Assembly: GCA_934339135.1 (NCBI GenBank)
Contig: CAKRHP010000001.1
Span: forward strand, 248,001 to 312,000
Origin: an uncultured Lachnospiraceae bacterium
GTDB taxonomy: Bacteria > Bacillota > Clostridia > Lachnospirales > Lachnospiraceae
DNA: 64,000 nucleotides
Direction of reading: 5' to 3'
The position numbers were made by a program, and so were the translations under genes. Of this stretch, positions 15,825 through 25,252 are shown in pieces; positions within the stretch are counted from its first letter, which is position 1; each line of letters opens with the position of its first letter. The notes under the pieces are model-generated. The model had not been told where the DNA came from and searched no databases. It was given only the letters and a program-made list of their open reading frames with translations.

Positions 15825-16784
15825 TTACCGATTCGCCAGCCGTTCTAATGCCTCCTGCGGGATCGTTGTGTGGCAGGCAATATTTAACACACTTTCTGTC
15901 TCATTTGCCGCATTATAATACCACATTACTGCTTCCTGAACTTCTCCGCATGCCTCATAATAGGCTCCAAGCTCACAACACAGTTCCGCACTGCCTCCCA
16001 TTGCCGTTCCCTTCAGGGCATATGTCATAAACCGGTGTATATCTCCCTTCAGCCGATAAATATGCGCCAGTGCGCAAATCGCCTCCAGGATCTCATCGCC
16101 GCTGCGGGCCGGCTGCTCCACTGATTCCAGAAAACTTTCCTCTGCTGCCAGAAAATCCGCATCCTCCCCGGCTATAAAAAGCTCCATGGCATACATATGA
16201 TGAAGCTTTGCGGACAGAGGAATCCCCTTCTCATGAAGCCGCTTCAATGCCGACAGATCTCTGGAGCCGTGGCTTCCCTGCGGACGGTGAATGATCTCGA
16301 TCTCACTGTCAAAAACCACCGGATCCAGACGCAGCGTCTCATGAATCGGATCGATCCATGTAAAGGAACGCAGCCTGCGGTAAATCTTTGGCCGGAGCTC
16401 TCTTTCAAAATTCCCCGTGGTATTGTAATCTCCCAGATCATTGCAATAATACATCTGTACGATCTCCACCTCCGGCAGAAGAACCTCCTTTAACTGCCGG
16501 ATCTGCCGATGGTTCTCCGGATCCACAAACTCGTCCGCATCCGCCGTATAAATGTAGTCCATGGTCGCTTTGGACGCTGCATAATTCCTTGCCGCCGCAA
16601 AATCATCAATCCATTTGAAGTCATAAATTTTGTCTGTATACCTTGCTGCGATCTCTTTGGTTTTGTCCGTCGAGCCGGTATCCACAATAATGATCTCATC
16701 CATGAGATCTGCCAGAGAATCCAGACAGCGCGCCAATACATTTTCTTCATTTTTCACGATCATACATAAACTGAATGTAGTCAT
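15825..16784 (-). CDS. Family 2 glycosyltransferase with helical-repeat tail
   Basis: This 319-residue cytoplasmic enzyme has a GT-A fold: LCMIVKNEENVLARCLDSL near the N terminus, the nucleotide-sugar motif VDTGSTDKTKEIA (about 38-50), and the metal-binding DxD-type YTADADEFVDPEN (about 83-95). The remainder (about 190-319) is alpha-helical with TPR-like AxxxY spacing. This architecture resembles WaaE-type and other SunS/LgtF-like GT2 proteins, and the acceptor (glycan, lipid or peptide) cannot be told. The ATG at 16784 is preferred over the GTG at 16796 because GAGGGAG lies just before it. It is preceded by a duplicated sequence block (16797-16909). Confidence 0.88.
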   Translation of the reverse strand: MTTFSLCMIVKNEENVLARCLDSLADLMDEIIIVDTGSTDKTKEIAARYTDKIYDFKWIDDFAAARNYAASKATMDYIYTADADEFVDPENHRQIRQLKEVLLPEVEIVQMYYCNDLGDYNTTGNFERELRPKIYRRLRSFTWIDPIHETLRLDPVVFDSEIEIIHRPQGSHGSRDLSALKRLHEKGIPLSAKLHHMYAMELFIAGEDADFLAAEESFLESVEQPARSGDEILEAICALAHIYRLKGDIHRFMTYALKGTAMGGSAELCCELGAYYEACGEVQEAVMWYYNAANETESVLNIACHTTIPQEALERLANR

Positions 16785-16796
16785 CTTCTCCCTCAC

Positions 16797-16909
16797 TTTT
16801 CCTATACTCTAAAAAAGGGCAAAACCAGCGTTTTGCCCTCCAAGAATTGCTTCGCAATTCTCGTTGGCTTCCCTCTACGCTACAAGCATTTTCCTATACT
16901 CTAAAAAAG
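16797..16909. repeat. 21-bp direct repeat flanking a hairpin-rich spacer
   Basis: The 21-bp sequence at 16797-16817 recurs exactly at 16889-16909, 92 bp apart; the second copy includes the azlD stop codon. Between them lie the azlD terminator and a second hairpin, GAATTGC/GCAATTC around TTC (about 16844-16860). This looks like a small insertion or a tandem duplication of the end of azlD. Confidence 0.75.
16811..16838 (-). terminator. Terminator of the azlCD operon
   Basis: GGGCAAAAC and GTTTTGCCC (16817-16838) form a 9-bp stem with a 4-nt loop, followed on the minus strand by six T (16811-16816). It is a strong rho-independent terminator placed 63 nt after the azlD stop. Confidence 0.85.
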
Positions 16910-17218
16910 CATCTGGACCAGCTGCATCAGAAATGCTGCCACGCAGGCTCCCACAGCCACCTGCAGAAGACCTTTCCGCCGGTACGAAAGGATCAGTGCC
17001 ACGATCGTCCCCGCCGTTCCGGAAATGATAGATCCGGTGGAGGTAAAAATAGCCGGAAATGTCATAGCCCCCAGCACAGCATATGGCACATAGAACAAAA
17101 AAGACCGGACAAACTGATTTTCCAGCTTCCCTCTGCATAACACAAAGGGGATCATCCGGATCAGATATGTCACCCCTGCACAGATCAGCAGGTATATAAA
17201 AAATTTCATGGTATCCAT
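16901..17218 (-). CDS. azlD: AzlD-family branched-chain amino acid transport subunit
   Basis: This 105-residue protein has three to four membrane spans (starting FFIYLLICAGVTYLIRMIPF). Together with AzlC it forms the two-part exporter (LIV-E family) for branched-chain amino acids or analogues. The Arg-Met-Ile-Pro motif at the end of the first span is typical of AzlD. It starts 18 nt after azlC stops, in the same order as in other Firmicutes. The last codons overlap the second copy of a 21-bp direct repeat, yet the length is normal, so the gene seems intact. Confidence 0.9.
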   Translation of the reverse strand: MDTMKFFIYLLICAGVTYLIRMIPFVLCRGKLENQFVRSFLFYVPYAVLGAMTFPAIFTSTGSIISGTAGTIVALILSYRRKGLLQVAVGACVAAFLMQLVQMLF

Positions 17219-17236
17219 ATGTAAACCTGCCTTTCT

Positions 17237-17926
17237 TTATTCATCTGCCGGATACAGCCATGCCCCCAGTGCAGAGGCCGCTACCGCACAGATAATAATT
17301 ACAAATCCTGAGGAAATATGTTTTAACAACGGAATCCAGTGGAAACAACAGCTCATTGCCACTGCGATCAGTATTACCTTCAGGCAGGCACTGTCTGCCC
17401 TCGCCTGCGGGATAATGATCGCCAGAAACATACCGTAAATCGCAATGCCCAACGCATCGCTTACGATTGGCGGCAGTACTCCTCCCAACAGTGCACCAAA
17501 CAGGGTTCCTGCCTGCCATCCTATAAACGGAATACTGATCAGACCGTATAAATAATATTTGCTGACCTCTCCGCTGCGGCTGGATGCCACGCCAAAAATC
17601 TCATCCGTGATTCCAAAGCTCGTCGCAAAACGATGCGGCAGTGTCATAGAACTATCCAGCTTTTGGGACAGAGACAAGGACATCAACGCATAACGCAGAT
17701 TAATGATAAACTGTGTCAACGCCATTTCCATATACGCTCCGCCTGCCACCATAATATCCAATCCGGCAAACTGTCCGGCTGACGTGAGATTAGTCACAGA
17801 GATCAACAATGCCTGCCACCAGGTCATCCCCACCGACACCGCCATCAGTCCAAACGTAAAGCTTACCGGCACATATCCCATAGCAATGGGGATGCCGTCA
17901 TGCATCCCCCGTTTAAAATCATCCAT
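17237..17926 (-). CDS. azlC: AzlC-family branched-chain amino acid exporter permease
   Basis: This 229-residue membrane protein is the large subunit of the AzlCD exporter. The N-terminal GIPIAMGYVPVSFTFGLMAV and the segment SAGQFAGLDIMVAGG are family hallmarks, as is FGITDEIFGVA near residue 120. It has about six to seven spans. An AAGGA ribosome site precedes the ATG. The export role is known for the LIV-E family; the actual substrate here is inferred. Confidence 0.92.
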   Translation of the reverse strand: MDDFKRGMHDGIPIAMGYVPVSFTFGLMAVSVGMTWWQALLISVTNLTSAGQFAGLDIMVAGGAYMEMALTQFIINLRYALMSLSLSQKLDSSMTLPHRFATSFGITDEIFGVASSRSGEVSKYYLYGLISIPFIGWQAGTLFGALLGGVLPPIVSDALGIAIYGMFLAIIIPQARADSACLKVILIAVAMSCCFHWIPLLKHISSGFVIIICAVAASALGAWLYPADE

Positions 17927-17968
17927 TGTATTCCTTCCTGCCCCTTTGCAGGACTCCTGTTTATTGTA

Positions 17969-18733
17969 TTATATCTGACCACATATTTTATACTTTATCA
18001 CCGCAAAGGCTTCCCGCACGTACATATTCGGTGCAGTATACCATTTGACTGCAGAACCCAGTCCCTGCACATGGGACAGACCCTTCTTGCGGGCAATCCC
18101 TAATGCCCGGTAAATATGGAACCGATTGCTGACGATCACAACCTTCTTTCCGGAACCTGTCATTTTTGCAATGCTGTATTCCAGATTCTGATCTGTGTTT
18201 ACCGACTGGTCCTCCAGGATCAACCGATCTCCGGCGATGCCTCGTCCCGTGAGATATTCATACATTGCCTGTGCTTCGCTGATATCTTCACCCGGTCCCT
18301 TGCCACCAGACAAAATCGCCTTCGTATCCGGACTTTCCTCTAGATAATTATACGCTTTTTCCAGTCTTTTTTCCAGATTATATGATGGTTTCTTTCCAAT
18401 GACTCTGGCTCCCAGCACCACCGCATAATCTGCACCGGGATCCGGTTTGCTCGAACCATATCCCATAATAACCACTTCGATGAACAGAATTCCCAAAAGC
18501 ACAATGCCACATACTGCCAGAATACAGCCCCGCAGCTTTCCCGGCATCTGATATCCATGACGATGCAGCACCACCAGCAGACCATCCCCTGCAAGAAGCC
18601 CTATGCCCATCAGCAGCCAGAACCAGGTAAACTTATTTGTCATATCTACAGCTGTAATATATAGAGCAAAGTATCCTATACACAATACGCCCAAAATCAA
18701 TATTGCTGCCATGCCGTACCGTTTCCTTTTCAT
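17969..18733 (-). CDS. YdcF/ElyC-family (DUF218) envelope protein
   Basis: This 254-residue protein has about four membrane spans in the first 95 residues and then a DUF218 domain outside or at the membrane. The domain motifs are clear: DYAVVLGARVIGKKPS, AILSGGKGPGEDISEA, ILEDQSVNTDQNL and VIVSNRFHIYRAL. Relatives ElyC and SanA act in peptidoglycan and envelope integrity at the lipid-carrier stage in Escherichia coli, and the neighbouring penicillin-binding protein gene fits a wall role. It starts 36 nt after that gene with GGAGA before the ATG. Confidence 0.88.
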   Translation of the reverse strand: MKRKRYGMAAILILGVLCIGYFALYITAVDMTNKFTWFWLLMGIGLLAGDGLLVVLHRHGYQMPGKLRGCILAVCGIVLLGILFIEVVIMGYGSSKPDPGADYAVVLGARVIGKKPSYNLEKRLEKAYNYLEESPDTKAILSGGKGPGEDISEAQAMYEYLTGRGIAGDRLILEDQSVNTDQNLEYSIAKMTGSGKKVVIVSNRFHIYRALGIARKKGLSHVQGLGSAVKWYTAPNMYVREAFAVIKYKICGQI

Positions 18734-18769
18734 GTCCGTTCTCCATTTGTGTCCATCCGCGAGCCCTCA

Positions 18770-21148
18770 TTACTCTGCAACATCTTCCACCGTAGTCTCC
18801 TGACCCACATCGTCAAGATTGCTGTCATCCTGCGCCGGCTTCTGCGGCTTTGTGGTAGCCTGCGTGTTGTCGTTATTATCTCCCTGTGCCCCATCCGGAT
18901 TTGACGGATCATTTGCATCATCCCCCTGAGGCTTATCTGTCACCACAGGATCTGCCGTTTCCGCTACCGTCTTGGTTGCATCCGGATCAATAGTCTCCTC
19001 TGGCTTTTTCGTTGCCTTAGGATCCTCTGTCGTTGTCGTATACTTCTTATCACTGCCATCCGAGCTTCCGGTATCATATACAAAGTCCGCATATTCCAGA
19101 CCACTGTGGAGATCTTCCATAAACTCGTGCCAGATATACAACGGATATGTGCTTCCGTAAAGGTTGCTTACGGCTCTTGGATTGTCATAACCCACCCAGA
19201 CAGCTGTAGAATAATATGGTGTATATCCACAGAACCAGCCATCCTTTTTATCACTGGTTGTTCCTGTCTTACCGGCACATGCCATGTTGCTAAGCTGCTT
19301 CCCTGCTGCAGTACCCCGGACCAGTACCCCTTTCAGAATATCTGTCATCGCCTCTGCCGCTTCCGGCTTATAAACCTGCTTCTGCTTTGTAAGTTTATTC
19401 ATATTGACGATCACGTTTCCGTCATAATCTGTAATTTTCTTGATACACGTCGGATTACGGAATTTACCATTGTTGACAATGGTTGCATAAGCCGATGCCA
19501 TCTCCACGGTGCTGGCACCGTTGGTCAGACCACCCAGAGAAGCGGCCGGCACATAATCACTGTCCACAATCTTGGAAAAGTTCATTTTCTTGACATAGCT
19601 TAAACCTACGGCAGGTGTCAGCTCCTGGAAGATCCTCCAGGCAACAACGTTTTTAGACTTCTCAACCGCCGTACGCAGCGGAATCTTGCCAAGGTAACGG
19701 CCATCTGCATTTCGCGGACCACCCTTAAAAGCCGTGTCGTCCACGATACTGTTGGCGGTATATCCGTGCTCCAGCGCCGGCGTATAAACCGCGATCGGCT
19801 TAAAACAGCTTCCCGGCTGGCGATAACTCTGGAAGCCACGGTTGATGGTATAGCCTGTGGTGGACTTCTGCTTTCTTCCTCCAACAATAGCAACTACTTT
19901 TCCTGTTTTATTATTAATACATGTCGCCGCTCCCTGCATTGCGTAGACACCCTTTGTCTTCTCGGTAAAGCCTGCCAGCTGCTCGTTGACCGCTTTCTGA
20001 AGCTTCGACTGTATCTTTTTGTTTAATGATGTATAGATATTGTATCCGGCAGAATGCAGCAGCTTGTAGCATTCCTCATAGGAATCCTTATACTCTGCAT
20101 CATAATCAGCCCGGTCTGCGTCTGATGAAAACTCATACCGGAACTCAAATCCCTGCTTCTGCATCAATGCCTTGGTCGCACAGCTTACCGCATATGTGGT
20201 AAGATAATTTTGATTTTTAATCTCCTTCGCCGGCTTCATGACAATATCCGAATAATACGCATCGCTGTACTCTGCCGCAGAAATAAACTTCTGGGACAGC
20301 ATCTGGTCAAGAATACGGTTTTTACGCTTAACGGTATTGTCAAAATGCTCCAGCGGATCATAACTCTGAGGACGGTTTGGAATAGCGCATACAAACGCCA
20401 CTTCTGCAAGATTCAGATCAGATGCTGACTTGCTGAAATATCCCCGGCTCGCCGCCTCAATGCCATAATATCCGTTGGCAAAAAATACATTATTGATATA
20501 AAACTCCAGGATCTGATCCTTCGAGTATTTCTTTTCCATCTCCGTGGCCACAAAAATCTCCTTGACCTTACGGGAATAAGACTTATCCGTATATGGCAGA
20601 TAGTCCGTAAAGATATTACGGGCAAGCTGCTGTGTAATGGTACTGGCACCTCTGGTGGCATCCTGTCCTCTCAGTTTATTGAGAAACAAAGTGACACCGG
20701 CGCTGACAAGCGCCTTCGGATCATAACCTGCATGCTTATAAAAATCTCGATCCTCTGTAACCACAAACGCATCCTTTACATACTGTGGAATCTTGTCAAA
20801 GGAAAGATAGTAGGAATCATGATCTCCTTTGAGCTTTGCCAGAACTTTTCCTTTGGAATCATAAATAAAGCTTGCTTCGGACGCTTTAAAGGTATCCTCG
20901 GAAGATGCCTGAACCATCTTTTTCGCCTCGGACTGCCATTTGAGCAAAGTATTACCATACTTAAAATAAAACAATCCAACCACTGCCAGTATCGCCAACA
21001 GGATCAGCAAAAATAATATCTTGAAAAATAAACGAAGCTTTGGATGCTTCTTTTTGCGTTTTGCCTTTCGTCCCTTACCCGTCTGCGCTGCCGCCACCGG
21101 TCTCCTGGCAGAGTTTCCTGATACTCTGCCTCTTTCTGAATAATTCAT
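18770..21148 (-). CDS. Class A (PBP1A-type) penicillin-binding protein
   Basis: This 792-residue bifunctional enzyme polymerises and cross-links peptidoglycan. It has a short basic cytoplasmic end, one membrane anchor (about 37-60), a GT51 transglycosylase domain (VTEDRDFYKHAGYDP with the catalytic Glu, then RGASTITQQLARNIF), and a transpeptidase domain with active-site Ser in PGSCFK, an SKN motif and AGKTGTTSDKKDGWF. The tail from about 690 is low-complexity Thr/Asp/Asn/Pro, unusual in length but common in this group. The start at 21148 (MNYSERGR) is preferred; a start at 21193 has no ribosome site. ydcF follows closely. It is divergent from spoIIR. Confidence 0.94.
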   Translation of the reverse strand: MNYSERGRVSGNSARRPVAAAQTGKGRKAKRKKKHPKLRLFFKILFLLILLAILAVVGLFYFKYGNTLLKWQSEAKKMVQASSEDTFKASEASFIYDSKGKVLAKLKGDHDSYYLSFDKIPQYVKDAFVVTEDRDFYKHAGYDPKALVSAGVTLFLNKLRGQDATRGASTITQQLARNIFTDYLPYTDKSYSRKVKEIFVATEMEKKYSKDQILEFYINNVFFANGYYGIEAASRGYFSKSASDLNLAEVAFVCAIPNRPQSYDPLEHFDNTVKRKNRILDQMLSQKFISAAEYSDAYYSDIVMKPAKEIKNQNYLTTYAVSCATKALMQKQGFEFRYEFSSDADRADYDAEYKDSYEECYKLLHSAGYNIYTSLNKKIQSKLQKAVNEQLAGFTEKTKGVYAMQGAATCINNKTGKVVAIVGGRKQKSTTGYTINRGFQSYRQPGSCFKPIAVYTPALEHGYTANSIVDDTAFKGGPRNADGRYLGKIPLRTAVEKSKNVVAWRIFQELTPAVGLSYVKKMNFSKIVDSDYVPAASLGGLTNGASTVEMASAYATIVNNGKFRNPTCIKKITDYDGNVIVNMNKLTKQKQVYKPEAAEAMTDILKGVLVRGTAAGKQLSNMACAGKTGTTSDKKDGWFCGYTPYYSTAVWVGYDNPRAVSNLYGSTYPLYIWHEFMEDLHSGLEYADFVYDTGSSDGSDKKYTTTTEDPKATKKPEETIDPDATKTVAETADPVVTDKPQGDDANDPSNPDGAQGDNNDNTQATTKPQKPAQDDSNLDDVGQETTVEDVAE

Positions 21149-21393
21149 ACTTTTATCACGCCTTTCTAATGTGGTTATCATAGCATATTTCATTCAAAAT
21201 TGCATCATTATACTGTCGTTTTCATAAATTCATAAGATTCTTGTCATATTTATTTCCTAAAAAATTAAAGAATACTATATATTTTCTCCTATTTTTATTC
21301 CCGCTGTATATTTTTCGGCAATCGGGCAAAAATCTTCATATCGATCAACAAAATGTTTCGCGGACATCCATCAAAACAGAAAGGATTATAAAT

Positions 21394-22161
21394 ATGTATC
21401 GTATATCAAATAATACCAAAAATAACAAAAAAGTACGCTGGGTTCTTTTGGAACAGCTTCCAACCATATTATCTCCCAAAATACTGATTTTGATCTTCCT
21501 TTATGCCATGGCTTTTACGCTGCTGGTGCTGGGGCTTCGGATCCTTCATTGCGAAACAGCTCTGTCCCAGAGTGTTTCCATCGTTACATCAACTGCCGGC
21601 TCTGACACTTCTCTGATCTATCACCGGGAATCCCCGAAAAAGATCCAGAAAAATATTGCTTCCCAGGTCATCCGCCTCCATGTCATTGCCAACAGTGACA
21701 CAGCACAGGATCAGGCTCTGAAACTCAAGGTCCGTAATGCCATCATCGAAGGACTCCAGAGCAGTCTGACGGATACCGGCTCCGTACAGGATGCCAGAAG
21801 CCAGATCCTCGCCCAGATTCCCTCTGTCCGGCAGAAGGCACAGGAAACCATTGTCAAAGAAGGATATTCCTATCCGGTCAAAGTAACTTTAGGCAATCAG
21901 TATTTCCCCATAAAGGATTATGGCGATCTGCGTTTTCCTGCCGGAAATTACGAAGCTCTGTGTGTCCGTATCGGTGCCGCCTCCGGTCATAACTGGTGGT
22001 GCGTCCTTTTCCCGAGTCTCTGTTTTGTGGATGAGACACATGCTGTCGTTCCGGCAGATTCCAAGGAAAAGCTGCAAAGTTCTCTTTCCAAAGAGGAATA
22101 TGAATCCCTGGAGATTCATTCTGCCGCATGTGACTGGATCACGAAGAAGCTGAATAAGTAG
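21394..22161 (+). CDS. spoIIR: Stage II sporulation protein R
   Basis: This 255-residue protein is made in the forespore and exported to trigger SpoIIGA to process pro-sigma-E in the mother cell. An N-terminal membrane segment (about 29-50) is followed by the SpoIIR domain: QVIRLHVIANSDTAQDQALK, then LKVRNAIIEGL, and the C-terminal GNYEALCVRIGAASGHNWWC and VLFPSLCF. The ATG at 21394 is used because AAAGGA stands about 9 nt before it; the frame is open back to 21241 without a site. Its presence marks the host as an endospore former. Forespore (sigma-F) control would be expected but the promoter was not resolved. Confidence 0.93.
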   Translation: MYRISNNTKNNKKVRWVLLEQLPTILSPKILILIFLYAMAFTLLVLGLRILHCETALSQSVSIVTSTAGSDTSLIYHRESPKKIQKNIASQVIRLHVIANSDTAQDQALKLKVRNAIIEGLQSSLTDTGSVQDARSQILAQIPSVRQKAQETIVKEGYSYPVKVTLGNQYFPIKDYGDLRFPAGNYEALCVRIGAASGHNWWCVLFPSLCFVDETHAVVPADSKEKLQSSLSKEEYESLEIHSAACDWITKKLNK

Positions 22162-22265
22162 TCTGGACATTCCCTCCCTCATCCCGTACAATAACAGACA
22201 GGCAGGACGGCCGGTGGCCGGCTTCCCTGAAATCACTTTGAAAACGAGAAATCAGGAGGGATACC

Positions 22266-22700
22266 ATGAATGAAAATGTACTGATCTCCATCGTTGGCCG
22301 TCATCTGACAGACGATGATGAAAATACCATTGAAACAAAATACCCCGGGAAATATGCTTTCTTTCAGGGAAAGCATATTATCCGGTATGTGGAATATCCG
22401 GAAGTAGAGGAGAACGCTGCCCCGGAAGCCATTCCATGTATGCTGAAGATTGATAAAAACAATGTGATCTTAAGTAAAAAAGGAGCTGCCCCGGTAAAAA
22501 TGCATTTTTCACCTGGTACAGCTCATAATACGCTTTATCAGACGCCCCTCGGCTCACTGCCTCTCCGCATCAACACCTCTGAGCTGAAGATTACAGAAGA
22601 GGATGGGGCGATTTCGGTCAATCTGTCATACAAGCTCCACATGAATGGAAACCCCATCAGTGAATGCAGTATGTCCATCTCCATTGTAGAAAATTCTTGA
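22266..22700 (+). CDS. DUF1934 (YwiB-like) beta-barrel protein
   Basis: This 144-residue cytoplasmic protein has the lipocalin-like DUF1934 pattern: NVLISIVGRHLTDDDENTIE at the start, IIRYVEYPE, then LGSLPLRINTSELKITEEDG and a last strand INLSYKLHMNG-type segment. Family members, including YwiB of Bacillus, have no settled function. A GGAGG site stands before the ATG. It follows spoIIR by about 100 nt in the same direction and converges with the next gene, the two stop codons being directly adjacent. Confidence 0.85.
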   Translation: MNENVLISIVGRHLTDDDENTIETKYPGKYAFFQGKHIIRYVEYPEVEENAAPEAIPCMLKIDKNNVILSKKGAAPVKMHFSPGTAHNTLYQTPLGSLPLRINTSELKITEEDGAISVNLSYKLHMNGNPISECSMSISIVENS

Positions 22701-23231
22701 TTATTTCTTTTTGGTTTTATCCACTTCCGCCTGAGCCTTCGCCTGCATGCCGGACAGCTTGTCCTGCATCTTTGTGCGGAAGGAACGCTTCTTTGTCGGT
22801 GCTTCCAGAGTAGAACGAAGTCCATGCACCTCCAGAATGTAAATACCACTGACCTTTGCTTTAACAGATTTCTTGACCGGGATCTGCTCAAAGATCTTCT
22901 CGTCGCACATCAGAGACATGATCTGGTTTCCAATCTTTGCCTTGACGATCGGCACCTTCTGACCACGGAAACGCTTCGGTGTCTGGTCAATGACCAGCTG
23001 TGGCAATCCCGAATCCTTTAGTTTCATTTTCTTTTTGTCAATAACCAGAAACGATGCATTCTGGGCTGCGGCCTGAAGCTGTTTCTGCGACTCCTCCTGA
23101 CGTGTCTGCAGCTTTCGACCATAGATGCTCAGCGCCACCAGACCTGCAACCAGCGCAATGATAACAATAATCGTAACAATCAGCCATGCCTTTACTGCAA
23201 ATACCGGCATGATCATCATCCATTCATTCAT
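22701..23231 (-). CDS. Membrane-anchored protein of unknown function
   Basis: This 176-residue protein has one N-terminal membrane span (about 12-36), a short coiled segment rich in Arg/Gln (about 38-57), and a soluble part with SFLVIDKKKMKLKDSGLPQL and CDEKIFEQIPVKKSVKAKVSG, ending in a Lys-rich tail. Lachnospiraceae genomes carry similar short proteins, but no named family was recognised. No clear ribosome site precedes the first ATG; a start four to seven codons later is possible. The stop abuts that of the DUF1934 gene, leaving no room for a terminator. Confidence 0.7.
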   Translation of the reverse strand: MNEWMMIMPVFAVKAWLIVTIIVIIALVAGLVALSIYGRKLQTRQEESQKQLQAAAQNASFLVIDKKKMKLKDSGLPQLVIDQTPKRFRGQKVPIVKAKIGNQIMSLMCDEKIFEQIPVKKSVKAKVSGIYILEVHGLRSTLEAPTKKRSFRTKMQDKLSGMQAKAQAEVDKTKKK

Positions 23232-23302
23232 ATTATTTAACCAAACCTTTCTTCAAACTGTTCATAAGAATACCACATTTTCGCCAAGTTGAAAATACCT
23301 AA

Positions 23303-24031
23303 CTACAACTCTGCGGCATTTTTCTTTACAGTTTCTCCGATAATCTCCCGTACTTTTTCTGCTACGTGCTTTTTCTCCGTCTTTTCCAGCTCGTCCATAT
23401 AGATTGGCTTACAGTACTCCACAATTACATGCGTGCTGTGGATCCACGGAAAATGATTTTCGAAGGCTTCATCTGTGTTGTTCAGTGCCACCGGCACGAT
23501 AGGACGGTGGGATTTGTCTGCCAGCTTAAAGCTTGCCTGATGAAACTCCAGCAACTCCTCACCGTGGTTTCTCGTTCCCTCCGGAGCAATAAATATGGAA
23601 TGACCGGACTTTAACAACTCAATTCCCTCCAGAATTGTCTGGAGTCCCTTTTTGATATCGTTTCGATCCAGAAACAAACATTTCATATACTTCATCCAGC
23701 GTGTGATCAGCGGCACATGCGCGAGATCATCTTTGGATACAAATGCCATGGGCATCGGACCTGTTGTATATCCCACCAGAATATCGAAATAGCTTCTGTG
23801 GTTGAAGGCATACATCGCTGACTCGCCCTGGAGAATATTCTCCTTTCCCTTCACTGTCACCTTCACGCCGGAAATAAACAAAATATCCTTAAATGCCCTC
23901 CGGATCAATGTCTGTGCATATCTCGGCTTCATATCCGGATTGATCTTTCCGATCACCCAGCCTACGATCCATGCCGGTATACTAAAAATATAATAAAGTA
24001 TCAGATAAATTACGACAATAACTGTTCTCAT
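23303..24031 (-). CDS. plsC: 1-acyl-sn-glycerol-3-phosphate acyltransferase
   Basis: This 242-residue membrane-bound enzyme adds the second acyl chain to make phosphatidic acid in phospholipid synthesis. The catalytic NHRSYFD (NHx4D) motif is at about residues 78-84 and the substrate-binding FIAPEGTRNHGEE at about 151-163, with IPVALNNTDEAF later. An N-terminal hydrophobic hairpin anchors it. The ATG at 24031 is preferred because GGAG stands 6 nt before it; a start at 24043 would add four residues. It follows the VanY-like gene by 37 nt, so the two may be cotranscribed. Confidence 0.93.
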   Translation of the reverse strand: MRTVIVVIYLILYYIFSIPAWIVGWVIGKINPDMKPRYAQTLIRRAFKDILFISGVKVTVKGKENILQGESAMYAFNHRSYFDILVGYTTGPMPMAFVSKDDLAHVPLITRWMKYMKCLFLDRNDIKKGLQTILEGIELLKSGHSIFIAPEGTRNHGEELLEFHQASFKLADKSHRPIVPVALNNTDEAFENHFPWIHSTHVIVEYCKPIYMDELEKTEKKHVAEKVREIIGETVKKNAAEL

Positions 24032-24067
24032 TCGATTCTCCATTCTTATACTACTGCATATATCAGA

Positions 24068-25252
24068 CTACCTCGTCCCCAGATCAATGTCCTCATCTGC
24101 ATTCTGCTGGGATGTGGTATCCTCTGTAGTGGTTTCCACACCGTCCTGTCCGTCCTCTGTATCCGGTGTGGCTGGTGCGTTTGTATCGTCTGCCGGATCA
24201 GATGCCGGTGTTGCAACCGGCTTCTTCGTCGGCTTCGGTGTTGGCTTCCTGGTCGGCTTTGCCGCCGGTTTTTTCACAGGTTTCTTGGTCGTCTTTGGTG
24301 TCGGTTTTTGTGTGACAACAGGTTTCTTTGTCTCTGTCACCTGCTTTACCGAACTGATCTTGTGATCCGGCTTTGGTGTCGGTGCCTCAGTCATAACCGG
24401 CTCATTCTTATCATCCTCTGCCACATCCCGGATCTTGCCCTCCGGCTCTTTGATCTGCTGATCTACAGTTGTAGTCTTGTAATATTCCTCCAGCGTCATA
24501 TTCTTTTTGTAAAGATAAGTCGCCAGCTTTCTTCCAACATAACGGATATGCCATGGCTCATAGGAATATCCTGTAATCTTTGTCTTATCCTTCGGATAAC
24601 GTATGATGAATCCATAATTATGGCAGTTCTTTGCCAGCCATTTGCCATCGGAGGTATTGCCAAAGCTCTCCTCCAGAGCGCATCCCACTGCCTCACTGGA
24701 TACATCCAGAGTAAGTCCCGTCTGATGCTCGCTGCTGCCGGGCTTTGCCGATACCAGATCCGTTGCTGACTTGCCACGGCTCCGGACATTCCGGTCATAA
24801 ATCTCCTTCTGACGCGCATAGGAACGATATCCCGACACCGCCTTCAGTACTACGCCCTTTTTCTCCGCTGCCGCAAAAAGCTTCTCCAAAGCATCTGCGG
24901 TCACCTTGCGTACATAACTCTTCTCATAGGTGCCGTAAAAGCTGAACCGTACGTTTGGCACCACCAGATCAGCCGGAATATAATCCGCACTCATACGATA
25001 CTGCCGGTTTACCAGAACCGTCACACTGTCCTCTTTGGTATCCACCTTGATGAGTTTGGCTTTTTTCTGTTTGACCGTCTTCTTCACGCCGGAGTCCTCC
25101 TCGTTCTGATCCTCTCCGGTATAATATTCATAGCCTGTGTCTGAGGTGTCTGTCTGCCCCTCAGATCCCGCTTTTATATCTCCCAGCTGATGCGACAATA
25201 AGCCCGCAAAAACTGTCACTAATGCAATAAATACAACTACCGCACGTTTCAT
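24068..25252 (-). CDS. D-alanyl-D-alanine carboxypeptidase, VanY family, with Pro/Lys tail
   Basis: This 394-residue exported enzyme trims the terminal D-Ala of peptidoglycan stems. After a signal or anchor segment (1-18) and an acidic spacer come the VanY motifs: SGYRSYARQKEIYDRN (about 142-157), the zinc site SSEHQTGLTLDV with His and Asp (about 177-188), and EPWHIRYVG with the third zinc ligand (about 233-241). From about 290 a low-complexity tail of KPTPKPTKKPV units and an acidic end follows, probably lying in the wall. It could also serve wall turnover or sporulation; vancomycin resistance is not implied, as no van operon partners are present. Confidence 0.92.
   Translation of the reverse strand: MKRAVVVFIALVTVFAGLLSHQLGDIKAGSEGQTDTSDTGYEYYTGEDQNEEDSGVKKTVKQKKAKLIKVDTKEDSVTVLVNRQYRMSADYIPADLVVPNVRFSFYGTYEKSYVRKVTADALEKLFAAAEKKGVVLKAVSGYRSYARQKEIYDRNVRSRGKSATDLVSAKPGSSEHQTGLTLDVSSEAVGCALEESFGNTSDGKWLAKNCHNYGFIIRYPKDKTKITGYSYEPWHIRYVGRKLATYLYKKNMTLEEYYKTTTVDQQIKEPEGKIRDVAEDDKNEPVMTEAPTPKPDHKISSVKQVTETKKPVVTQKPTPKTTKKPVKKPAAKPTRKPTPKPTKKPVATPASDPADDTNAPATPDTEDGQDGVETTTEDTTSQQNADEDIDLGTR

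Noticed and set aside
24068..25252. VanY-like protein as a vancomycin-resistance gene
   Set aside because: No vanH, vanA/B, vanX or vanRS genes are near, and the same fold serves ordinary wall trimming.
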